Positions 8,952 to 16,928 of a DNA stretch of 64,000 nt are shown one piece after another. The notes below the pieces were generated by a model, which saw only the letters and a list, made by a program, of their open reading frames with translations, searched no databases and had not been told where the DNA came from. The DNA lies in the NCBI RefSeq assembly GCF_900108505.1, contig NZ_FNWU01000001.1, positions 434,001 through 498,000 on the forward strand. The letters run 5' to 3'. The position numbers and the translations under genes were made by a program. Every line of letters starts with the position of its first letter. Position 1 is the first letter of the stretch. This DNA is from Halopenitus malekzadehii (lineage in GTDB: Archaea; Halobacteriota; Halobacteria; Halobacteriales; Haloferacaceae).

Positions 8952-9389
8952 TCACTCCCTCTCGATCGACCGGAGGTCCGCAACCGCCGTCTCGGCGACC
9001 TCGGTCGCGGCGTAGCCACGGTGCCCGGCGATCTCTGTCTCAGCGATCAGTCCCGCGGCGCGGAGCTCCGCGAGCAGCCCGTGGAGGTCGGATTCACAGT
9101 AGTCGGTCCCATCGAGCAGCTCACGGACGGACAGCGGGCCACGGTCGACCAGGACGACGAGCAGCCCCAGGGACCGATCGTCGTGGATCGCGGTGAGGAC
9201 GCGGCGAACGGCCGTCGGTACGACCGCTGCAGCGGCGGTTTCGAGGCCGGATTCGTCGGCGACCGGTTCCAGGTCGGCGGTCGGAACGTATCGTTCCTCG
9301 CCCGTCTCGGGGTCGCAAACGCGGCTCGAGTCCGTCGACCGTTTCACGAGGAGATAGCGGTTTCCGGACGTGTCACGGACGGGTTGCAC
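8952..9389 (-). CDS. Haloarchaeal winged-helix-like protein
   Basis: The 145-aa protein starts MQPVRDTSGNRYLLVKRS. Its N-terminal 45 residues look like a small beta domain that may read a ligand or nucleic acid. The C-terminal 90 residues look like a winged helix (LVDRGPLSVRELLDGTDYCESDLHGLL, then a wing GHRGYAATEV). It is convergent with rad50 and followed by two other small haloarchaeal genes in the same orientation, 9422 and 10037. I believe this is a lineage-restricted family often found in this neighbourhood, but I have no assigned function. Confidence 0.65.
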   Translation of the reverse strand: MQPVRDTSGNRYLLVKRSTDSSRVCDPETGEERYVPTADLEPVADESGLETAAAAVVPTAVRRVLTAIHDDRSLGLLVVLVDRGPLSVRELLDGTDYCESDLHGLLAELRAAGLIAETEIAGHRGYAATEVAETAVADLRSIERE

Positions 9390-9421
9390 GGGTTACGACT
9401 GGGACGCAGCGAGGATGAGGG

Positions 9422-9925
9422 TTACGAACCGTTCGATGTCGGATCGGTTGGTTCCGAGTCCGTCGATCCCGGATCGGTTGGCTCCGGTTCGGTTGGTTCC
9501 GGATCGGTTTCGTTTCGGTCGACGCCAGCCTCATCCCTCGCATCACGCTCCCGGCGATACTGCTGCCACGATCGGTAGTGTTGGACCGTTCGGATGCCCG
9601 CGAGCACCCCCACGCCGACGACGCCGAGACCGATCGACCACTGCCCCCGGAAGTAGACGAGCATCACACCGAGGCTGACACAGAACAGCGCGACGTTGCT
9701 CAACAGGACGCAGACGATGAACGTTCGATGGGTCCGCGGATCGAGATCGGACCCGGCACCGAGGTCATCGACGTCCGGCTCCGGAAACCGGTTCTCGTAG
9801 TTCTCGACCGAGGGCGGGTCGGGCGCGAGATCCTCCTCCGCGGGGCTCGCCTCGTCGAACGCGAACTCGACGTCGTCATCGCCCTCGCTCGAAAGCACGT
9901 CTTCCGGTCCGTTCGAGGCACGCAA
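9422..9925 (-). CDS. Haloarchaeal two-helix membrane protein
   Basis: The 167-aa protein has an acidic cytoplasmic N-terminus (about 65 residues), then two membrane helices (about residues 68-92, TFIVCVLLSNVALFCVSLGV, and 96-112, IGLGVVGVGVLAGI), then a charged segment. The C-terminal tail is made of degenerate PTD/PTE/GSTD repeats, encoded by GGATCGGTTGG-like repeats at about 9437-9520. Function is unknown. It lies 32 bp upstream (in its own orientation) of the 8952 gene and may share its transcript. Confidence 0.65.
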   Translation of the reverse strand: MRASNGPEDVLSSEGDDDVEFAFDEASPAEEDLAPDPPSVENYENRFPEPDVDDLGAGSDLDPRTHRTFIVCVLLSNVALFCVSLGVMLVYFRGQWSIGLGVVGVGVLAGIRTVQHYRSWQQYRRERDARDEAGVDRNETDPEPTEPEPTDPGSTDSEPTDPTSNGS

Positions 9926-10036
9926 AGGCGTTCCGGTCGGATCGATGGACGGATCGCTGGAGGACTAGCAGCGGAACCGGGGTGAGTGAGCGTCGAAACG
10001 ACGCGAGCCGATCCGGTTAGGCGCGTGACGATCCGG

Positions 10037-10204
10037 TCAGGCCACGTCCTGTAGCCGAACCGTGCTGCTCGCTTCGACCCACGCCAGTGGATTGTCCGGA
10101 TCGAAGAGCACGACGTTGCCCCCGTCCTCATAGGCCTCGACGTCGGCCACGGCTGCTTGACCGCCCGAGCGCTGCCTCTCGTCCGTGTTGGGGGTGGACG
10201 TCAT
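10037..10204 (-). CDS. Small haloarchaeal protein (55 aa)
   Basis: The gene runs from ATG at 10202-10204 to TGA at 10037. The protein begins MTSTPNTDERQRSG and ends in a conserved-looking core, GGNVVLFDPDNPLAWVEASS. That core recalls a short haloarchaea-specific family (I think DUF7331) often found next to replication or transcription genes. No catalytic or metal motif is present. It is divergent from polB. A longer in-frame reading upstream would run into the polB promoter and is unlikely. Confidence 0.6.
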   Translation of the reverse strand: MTSTPNTDERQRSGGQAAVADVEAYEDGGNVVLFDPDNPLAWVEASSTVRLQDVA

Positions 10205-10336
10205 AGGGCGTGGTATGGTGTACCAGGATATATGCCTTTCCGTCGGAGGGGTGGTCGAAACCGGGTGATCCCGGCCGCGGCGAGCGACTCCGTCCGGTCC
10301 AGATGCCCGCGTGAGGTCCCCACCCGAATGGTCGAC

Positions 10337-10343
10337 CTTTTTA
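10337..10343 (+). promoter_or_regulatory. TATA-like box for polB
   Basis: CTTTTTAG is centred 27 bp upstream of the ATG at 10367. It selects that start over the longer frame open from 10157. Confidence 0.5.
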
Positions 10344-10366
10344 GCCGGGTACGACAAAGGCGGCAT

Positions 10367-13300
10367 ATGACGCAGACGGGGCTCTCCGAGTTCTCACCCG
10401 ACGGGGACGCCGCCACCGACGCGACCGGCGGGGACGGCGACGGCCGATCGGCCGACGTCGTTCGCGAGGAGGCGCGCGTCGTGGCCGGCGGTGGCGGCGG
10501 CCACGTCAACGACGTGATCGATGTCGACGACGCGAAGTTCCCCGACTCGACGGGAACCGTCGAGTTGGCGGTCACACAGGTCGATTACGCCGTCGAGGGG
10601 CGCGGCAGCGACGAGTATCCCGTCGTCCACGTGTTCGGACGGCGGCCGAATCCCGACGGGGAGGACGTCCGCGAACACCTCCGCGTGCTCGGGGTCGAGC
10701 CCTACTTCTACGTGCCGACGACCGACCTCGATCGCGACCCCGTCGACGAGTACGACGTCGTGATCGGGACCCGGGAGTCGGACGCCAACGACGTCGCCTA
10801 CGAGAGCATCCGGGGCGAGCCGCTCACCCGGATCGTGACCCGGACGCCGCGTGACGTCGGGAACATCCGTGACGACTTCGAGACGACCTTCGAGGCCGAC
10901 ATCCTGTTCCCCAACCGCTTCCTGATCGACAACGGGATCGCCGGTGGACTCCGTGTCGAGGAACGACGGCTCGAGGACGGCCGGATCCAGGTCGCCGAGG
11001 AGCATCTCGAGCCGGCCGACGTCGAGGCCGACGTTCGGGTGAACACCTTCGACATCGAGGTCGACGACCGGCGGGGATTCCCGGAGGACGGCGAGGAACC
11101 GATCGTCTGTTTGACCAGCCACGACTCCTACGACGACGAGTACGTCGTCTGGCTCTACGAGGCCCCCGACGGCGAGACGATCCCGCCAGAGGATCTACCG
11201 GGATATGAGGGGATCGAGGAGGGCGGTATCGACGCCCGCGTCGAGTCCTTCGGGACCGAGGAGGCGATGCTGGCGGCGTTCATCGACTACCTCAACGAGA
11301 CCGACCCCGACGTCCTCTGCGGGTGGAACTTCGAGGACTTCGACGCGCCCTATCTCCTCGATCGTCTCGAACGGCTCGACTCCCGGACCGATCACGACCT
11401 CTCGGTTGATCGCCTCTCGCGGATCGGCGAAGTCTGGCGGTCCGGGTGGGGCGGTCCGGACATCAAGGGTCGAGTCGTCTTCGACCTGCTGTACGCCTAC
11501 AAGCGCACGCAGTTCACCGAACTCGAGTCCTACCGGCTCGACGCCGTCGGGGAGACGGAACTCGATGTCGGCAAGGAACGGTACGCCGGCGACATCGGCG
11601 ACCTCTGGGAACAGGACCCGGAACGCCTCCTCGAGTACAACCTGCGCGACGTCGAGCTCTGCGTGGAGATCGACCGCAAACAGAACCTGATCGACTTCTG
11701 GAACGAGGTGAAGAAGTTCGTCGGCTGCAAACTCGAGGACGCACCGACGCCTGGCGACGCGGTCGACGTCTACGTCCTGCACAAGGCCCACGGCAAGTTC
11801 GCGCTCCCGACGAAGGGCCAACAGGAGTCCGAGGAGTTCGAGGGCGGGGCCGTCTTCGACCCGATCTCCGGGGTGAAGGAGATGGTGACCGTACTAGATT
11901 TGAAGTCACTCTATCCTATGTGCATGGTGACGATCAACGCGGGCCCGGAGACGAAGGTCGATCCCGACGAATACGACGGCGAGACGTACCTGGCGCCCAA
12001 CGGGACCCACTTCCGCAAGGAGCCGGACGGCATTATGCGCGAGATGGTCGACGAGCTCCTCTCCGAGCGGGAGCGGAAGAAGGAGCTCCGCAACGACCAC
12101 GATCCGGGCTCACAACCGTACGCGCAGTACGACCGTCAGCAGGCAGCTGTCAAGGTGATTATGAACTGTTTCACGCCGGACACCGATGTACTCACGCCAA
12201 ACGGCGTGCGGTCGATCACGGATCTCGCGGTCGGCGACGAGGTCTACTCCCTTGATCCGGACACGATGCGGATGGAGGTCAAGCCGGTCACGGAGACGCA
12301 CGCGTATCCGGAGTACCGCGGCGACCTCGTGAACATGGAGACCTCGAAGATCGACCTCAGCGTGACTCCGAACCACCGGATGCTCGTTCGCAAGAACGAG
12401 ACGAATGGGATCACCGAGGAGGACTACCGGTTCGTCGAGGCCGGCGATCTCGATCGCGCGACGAACTACGAACTGCCGCACGACTGGAACGGCCCGGACG
12501 ACGAACCGATCGAGGAGGTGGACCTCACGGAACTGCTCGACGGCGAGTACGAGGTGTGGGTCCGGCCGGAAGTACACGGACACACCTTCACCGCCGAGCT
12601 CGGTTGGACGCCCCGGCGCGTCCCGAAGGCAGATCTCGGGCAGGTCGGCTACGTCTTTACTGCCGAGGAGTTCGAGGAGCACCGCGAGTACATCGAGTCG
12701 GTCTGTGAGACGAGCTTCATCCACCGCGAATCCGGTCGAAAGTGGATCCCACGGACCTACGACGGCGACGACTTCCTCGACCTGTTGGCGTGGTATATCA
12801 CGGAGGGGAACGTCTACACGTCCGAGGAGAGGTCGTTCGGGGACCACCACCGCGGATCCGCGACGACCGTGAAGATCGCCCAGAACGCGATCCCCGACGG
12901 CGGCGGTCATCACGCAGCGATCGGCGATCTGCTCGACGGAATGGGGTTCGACTGCTACGTCGACGACCGTGCCCACCAGTTCACGTCGACACTTCTCGGT
13001 GGGCTGCTTCGGGACCGCTGTGGCAGCGACAGCTTCGACAAGCGGATCCCCGAGTTCGTCTTCGAGGTAAGCACGGAACAGAAGCGGCGGTTCCTCGAGA
13101 CGCTCATCGACGGCGACGGGGATCGACAACCTAACTCGTGGCGCTATACGACTTCGAGCGACCGGCTTCGGGACGACGTGCTTCGGCTCTGTGCGCACCT
13201 GGGGCTGACGGCGAAGTACGCCCGCGACAGCGGGAGTTGGCGGATCTATGGGAACGAAGGCGCGAAGAACACGCTTCGGATGCACCGGAGCGGATCGCGG

Positions 13301-14374
13301 AGCACGGCCGACGACGGTGTCTACTGCGTCACGATCGCCGACAACCACACGCTCCTCGCCGGCCGAAACGGAACGTTCCAGTTCGTCGGCCAATCGCTGT
13401 ACGGCGTGACGGGGTGGGATCGGTTCCGACTCTACGACAAGGAAGGCGCAGCGGCCGTGACGGCGACGGGACGTGAGGTGATTTCCTTCACGGAGGAGGC
13501 GGCGTCGGAACTTGATATGAAGGTGACATATGGGGATACTGACAGCATTATGTTGGAGCTCGGACAGGAAACCGGAGTCGAGTCCGCCATCGAGACGTCC
13601 TTCTCGATCGAGGACCACATCAACGGCCGCTACGACGACTTCGCGCGCGAGGAGTTGAACGCCGAGATGCACCGTTTCCAGATCGAGTTCGAGAAGCTCT
13701 ACCGGCGCTTCTTCCAGGCGGGACGCAAGAAGCGATACGCCGGCCACATCGTCTGGAAGGAGGGGAAGGACGTCGACGACATCGACATCACCGGCTTCGA
13801 GTACAAGCGATCGGACATCGCGCCGATCACGAAGGAGGTGCAAAAACACGTCATCGAGACGATCGTCACCGGGGACGACATCGAGGCGGACATCGCCGAC
13901 ATCAAGACGTACCTCTCGGACGTCATCGAGGACTTCCTCACCGGGGAGGTGGACCTCGACGAGATCGGCATTCCGGGCGGAATCGGGAAGCGACTCGACG
14001 CCTACGAGACCGACACCGCGCAGGTTCGGGGAGCGAAATACGCCAACCTGCTGCTCGGCACGAACTTCGATCGCGGTTCGAAACCGAAACGGCTCTATCT
14101 CGAGACGGTCCACCCCGACTTCTGGCGACGGATGGAGGACGAACGCGGGCTCGATCCCCACACCGATCCCCTGTACGGCGAGTTCAAACGCGATCCAGAC
14201 GTGATCTGCTATGAGTACGCCGACGAGATCCCCGAGGAGTTCACGATCGACTGGGAGCTGATGCTCGAGAAGACGTTGAAGGGGCCGATATCCCGGGTGA
14301 TCGAGGCCCTCGGAATGAGTTGGGACGAGATCAAGACCGGTCAAGAGCAAAGCGGTCTCGGACAGTTCATGTGA
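10367..14374 (+). CDS. polB: Family B replicative DNA polymerase with an intein
   Basis: The 1335-aa precursor has an exonuclease domain with Exo I FDIEVD (residues 228-233), Exo II GWNFEDFDAPYL and Exo III YNLRDVELC. The polymerase motifs are motif A DLKSLYP (about 511-517), motif B KVIMN/SLYG and motif C YGDTDS (1055-1060). An intein of 409 aa interrupts motif B exactly between Asn600 and Ser1010. Removing it leaves a 926-aa polymerase of normal family length. The N-terminal 50 residues are an acidic, glycine-rich extension. Start is chosen from the TATA box. The DNA at motifs A, B and C is unusually AT-rich in codon choice compared with the rest of the gene. Confidence 0.97.
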   Translation: MTQTGLSEFSPDGDAATDATGGDGDGRSADVVREEARVVAGGGGGHVNDVIDVDDAKFPDSTGTVELAVTQVDYAVEGRGSDEYPVVHVFGRRPNPDGEDVREHLRVLGVEPYFYVPTTDLDRDPVDEYDVVIGTRESDANDVAYESIRGEPLTRIVTRTPRDVGNIRDDFETTFEADILFPNRFLIDNGIAGGLRVEERRLEDGRIQVAEEHLEPADVEADVRVNTFDIEVDDRRGFPEDGEEPIVCLTSHDSYDDEYVVWLYEAPDGETIPPEDLPGYEGIEEGGIDARVESFGTEEAMLAAFIDYLNETDPDVLCGWNFEDFDAPYLLDRLERLDSRTDHDLSVDRLSRIGEVWRSGWGGPDIKGRVVFDLLYAYKRTQFTELESYRLDAVGETELDVGKERYAGDIGDLWEQDPERLLEYNLRDVELCVEIDRKQNLIDFWNEVKKFVGCKLEDAPTPGDAVDVYVLHKAHGKFALPTKGQQESEEFEGGAVFDPISGVKEMVTVLDLKSLYPMCMVTINAGPETKVDPDEYDGETYLAPNGTHFRKEPDGIMREMVDELLSERERKKELRNDHDPGSQPYAQYDRQQAAVKVIMNCFTPDTDVLTPNGVRSITDLAVGDEVYSLDPDTMRMEVKPVTETHAYPEYRGDLVNMETSKIDLSVTPNHRMLVRKNETNGITEEDYRFVEAGDLDRATNYELPHDWNGPDDEPIEEVDLTELLDGEYEVWVRPEVHGHTFTAELGWTPRRVPKADLGQVGYVFTAEEFEEHREYIESVCETSFIHRESGRKWIPRTYDGDDFLDLLAWYITEGNVYTSEERSFGDHHRGSATTVKIAQNAIPDGGGHHAAIGDLLDGMGFDCYVDDRAHQFTSTLLGGLLRDRCGSDSFDKRIPEFVFEVSTEQKRRFLETLIDGDGDRQPNSWRYTTSSDRLRDDVLRLCAHLGLTAKYARDSGSWRIYGNEGAKNTLRMHRSGSRSTADDGVYCVTIADNHTLLAGRNGTFQFVGQSLYGVTGWDRFRLYDKEGAAAVTATGREVISFTEEAASELDMKVTYGDTDSIMLELGQETGVESAIETSFSIEDHINGRYDDFAREELNAEMHRFQIEFEKLYRRFFQAGRKKRYAGHIVWKEGKDVDDIDITGFEYKRSDIAPITKEVQKHVIETIVTGDDIEADIADIKTYLSDVIEDFLTGEVDLDEIGIPGGIGKRLDAYETDTAQVRGAKYANLLLGTNFDRGSKPKRLYLETVHPDFWRRMEDERGLDPHTDPLYGEFKRDPDVICYEYADEIPEEFTIDWELMLEKTLKGPISRVIEALGMSWDEIKTGQEQSGLGQFM
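12167..13393 (+). mobile_element. Intein with LAGLIDADG homing endonuclease, inserted in polB motif B
   Basis: The 409-aa intein starts at Cys (CFTPDTDVLTPNG) and is followed by Ser of SLYG. Splicing block B has SVTPNHRML with the conserved Thr and His. Endonuclease motifs are LLAWYITEGN and FLETLIDGDGD; both acidic catalytic residues are present, so the endonuclease looks intact. Block F is VTIADNHTLLAG. Block G is FQFVGQ: the penultimate residue is Gly rather than His, and the last residue is Gln rather than Asn. Gln-terminated inteins are known in other archaeal polymerases and can splice through a modified cyclisation step. Confidence 0.93.
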
Positions 14375-14433
14375 GTTCCGGTACCGATACGGGGCCGATT
14401 CGGGACCGTGATTCACACGGTTTTTCGTTTCGG

Positions 14434-14449
14434 AAAGAAAATTTTCTTT
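14434..14449. promoter_or_regulatory. Perfect 16-bp palindrome in the suf operon promoter region
   Basis: AAAGAAAATTTTCTTT is a perfect palindrome in the AT-rich gap between polB and sufC. It may be a regulator site for the suf genes, or the T-rich part of the polB terminator. The DtxR-family regulator at the end of the suf cluster is a natural candidate for binding, but nothing in the sequence proves it. Confidence 0.5.
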
Positions 14450-14527
14450 TGACACCCATTTGCACGGGGTAATCCGTAACCATTAACCGCGGTAGCGACC
14501 ACTATTCGGATACGAGGAATCACAGCT

Positions 14528-15451
14528 ATGGCAACTCTTGAGATCAATAACCTCCACGCCGAAGTGGCAGAAGAGGGCGGAGAACAGATACTCCGTGGCG
14601 TCGACCTGGAGGTCGCCTCCGGGGAGATCCACGCACTGATGGGCCCGAACGGCTCCGGAAAGTCGACGACCGCGAAGGTCATCGCCGGCCACCCGGCCTA
14701 CGAGGTCACCGACGGCGAGATCGTGCTCGAACTCGACGAGGAGGACGTCGACGACATCGACGTCGAGCTCTCCGAGTCGGATTACCGGTGGAACCTCCTC
14801 GATATGGAGCCGAACGAGCGCGCAGCGCTCGGCATCTTCCTCGGCTTCCAGTATCCGGCGGAGATCGAGGGCGTCACGATGACGAACTTCCTCCGACAGG
14901 CGATCAACGCGAAACACGACGAGCGCCAGGAGCTCTTCGCGGACGAGGCCGACCTCGACGAGGCCGCAGACGAGGACGAGGACGCGGGCTATGAGACCTC
15001 CCCGATGGAGGGGCCCGCCGACGACGGCGAGATCGGCGTCGCCGAGTTCCAGGAGCTGCTCACGGCGAAGATGGAGCTGCTCGACATGGACGAGAAGTTC
15101 ATGCAGCGATACCTCAACGCCGGATTCTCCGGCGGCGAGAAGAAGCAGAACGAGGTCCTGCAGGCCGCGCTGCTCGAGCCGGCGATCGCTGTCCTCGACG
15201 AGATCGACTCGGGGCTCGACATCGATCGCCTCCAGGACGTCTCGGAGGGCATCAACGCGCTTCGGGACGAGCAGGGTACCGGAATCCTCCAGATCACCCA
15301 CTATCAGCGCATCCTCGACTACGTCGAGCCCGACCACGTGCACGTGATGCTCGACGGGAAGATCGCGAAAAGCGGCGGCGCGGAGTTGGCGACCGAACTC
15401 GAGGACGAGGGGTACGACTGGGTCCGCGAGGAAGCCTACGAGGCGGCGTAA
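14528..15451 (+). CDS. sufC: Fe-S cluster assembly ATPase SufC
   Basis: The 307-aa ABC ATPase has Walker A GPNGSGKST, signature FSGGEKKQNEVLQ, Walker B AVLDEIDSGLD and the H-loop QITHYQRIL. It is longer than typical bacterial SufC (about 250 aa) because of a very acidic insertion at about residues 140-168, usual for haloarchaea. It powers the SufBCD scaffold that builds iron-sulfur clusters in the cytoplasm. It is the first gene of a sufC-sufB-sufD cluster; no cysteine desulfurase gene is nearby. Confidence 0.96.
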   Translation: MATLEINNLHAEVAEEGGEQILRGVDLEVASGEIHALMGPNGSGKSTTAKVIAGHPAYEVTDGEIVLELDEEDVDDIDVELSESDYRWNLLDMEPNERAALGIFLGFQYPAEIEGVTMTNFLRQAINAKHDERQELFADEADLDEAADEDEDAGYETSPMEGPADDGEIGVAEFQELLTAKMELLDMDEKFMQRYLNAGFSGGEKKQNEVLQAALLEPAIAVLDEIDSGLDIDRLQDVSEGINALRDEQGTGILQITHYQRILDYVEPDHVHVMLDGKIAKSGGAELATELEDEGYDWVREEAYEAA

Positions 15452-15502
15452 TCACTCGTGGTTACACATAGAGCTATCCGACAGGAGACGTAACTACTAC
15501 AT

Positions 15503-16927
15503 ATGAGTTCAGAAGACCTGCAAGACACCGATACCGAGGCCCGCTTCGAGTTCAAGAAGGAACAGAAGTCGGCGTTAAAAGCGGACAAGGGCCTTACCGA
15601 GGAGACCATCCGCCTCATCTCGGATGACAAGGACGAACCGGAGTGGATGCTTGAGCGGCGCCTTCGTGCCCTCAAGCAGTTCCAGGAGATGCCGATGCCG
15701 ACCGATTGGCCCGGCCAGCCCGACCTTTCGGAGGTCGACGTCGACGAGATCGTTCCGTACATCCGCCCCGACGTGGACGTCCGCGCCGGCGTGGACGACT
15801 GGACGGAGCTCCCGGACGACATCAAGGACACCTTCGACAAGCTGGGCATCCCCGAAGCCGAGAAGAACGCCCTCTCGGGCGTCGGCGCCCAGTACGAATC
15901 CGAGGTCGTCTATCAGAACATGCGCGACCGATGGGAGGAGAAGGGCGTCATCTTCTGCAATATGGACGAGGCGGTCCAGGAACACGAGGAGATCGTTCGC
16001 GAGCACTTCATGACGAAGTGCGTGCCGCCGTCGGACAACAAGTTCGCGGCGCTCCACGGCGCGATCTGGTCCGGCGGATCGTTCGTGTACGTTCCCGAGG
16101 ACACGACCGTCGATATGCCCGTCCAGGCGTACTTCCGAATGAACTCGGAGGGGATGGGCCAGTTCGAGCACACGCTCATCATCGCCGAGGAGAACTCCGA
16201 GGTGCACTACATCGAGGGCTGTTCGGCGCCGAAATACTCGGCGTTCAACCTCCACTCCGGCGGCGTCGAGGTGTTCGTCGGCGAGGACGCCCACGTCCAG
16301 TACTCGACCGTGCAGAACTGGTCGAAGAACACCTACAACCTCAACACGAAGCGCGCGATCGTCGAGGAGAACGGCCGGATGGAGTGGATCTCCGGTTCGA
16401 TGGGGTCGAAGGCGACGATGCTGTACCCCTCTACGATCCTGAAGGGCCGTGGCGCCTCCGACAACCACATCACGATCGCCTTCGCCGGCGAGGGCCAGGA
16501 TATCGACACCGGCGCGAAGGTCTACCACAACGCGCCGAACACCAAATCCACGATCGAATCGAAGTCGATCTCCAAGGACGGCGGCCGCACCAACTACCGC
16601 GGGCTCGTCCACATCGCCGACGGGGCCGAGGGCTCCTCAACGGCCGTCGAGTGTGACGCGTTGATGTTCGACAACGAGTCCACCTCCGACACGATGCCGT
16701 ACATGGAGATCAACGAGTCGAACGTCGACGTCGCCCACGAGGCGACCGTCGGGAAGATCGGCGACGAGGACATCTTCTACCTCCAGTCACGCGGTCTCGA
16801 CGACGACGACGCCAAGCAGATGATCGTCTCGGGCTTCATCGAGCCGATCACGGAGGAACTGCCCATCGAGTACGCCGTCGAGTTGAACCGACTGGTCGAA
16901 CTCGAGATGGAGGGTTCACTCGGATAA
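15503..16927 (+). CDS. sufB: Fe-S cluster assembly scaffold SufB
   Basis: The 474-aa protein is a full-length SufB. It has the N-terminal acidic/helical part, the beta-helix core with segments such as SFVYVPEDTTVDMPVQAYF and VHYIEGCSAPKYSAFNLHSG (conserved Cys and His region), and the C-terminal RGLDDDDAKQMIVSGFIEP typical of SufB/SufD. It forms the scaffold on which the cluster is assembled, together with SufD and SufC. It lies 51 bp after sufC and 1 bp before sufD. Confidence 0.96.
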   Translation: MSSEDLQDTDTEARFEFKKEQKSALKADKGLTEETIRLISDDKDEPEWMLERRLRALKQFQEMPMPTDWPGQPDLSEVDVDEIVPYIRPDVDVRAGVDDWTELPDDIKDTFDKLGIPEAEKNALSGVGAQYESEVVYQNMRDRWEEKGVIFCNMDEAVQEHEEIVREHFMTKCVPPSDNKFAALHGAIWSGGSFVYVPEDTTVDMPVQAYFRMNSEGMGQFEHTLIIAEENSEVHYIEGCSAPKYSAFNLHSGGVEVFVGEDAHVQYSTVQNWSKNTYNLNTKRAIVEENGRMEWISGSMGSKATMLYPSTILKGRGASDNHITIAFAGEGQDIDTGAKVYHNAPNTKSTIESKSISKDGGRTNYRGLVHIADGAEGSSTAVECDALMFDNESTSDTMPYMEINESNVDVAHEATVGKIGDEDIFYLQSRGLDDDDAKQMIVSGFIEPITEELPIEYAVELNRLVELEMEGSLG

Positions 16928-16928
16928 T

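Noticed and set aside
9437-9520. GGATCGGTTGG repeats as an iteron or CRISPR-like array.
   Set aside because: They lie in frame in the C-terminal PTD/PTE repeats of the 9422 membrane protein, with no regular spacers. No CRISPR array is present in the window.
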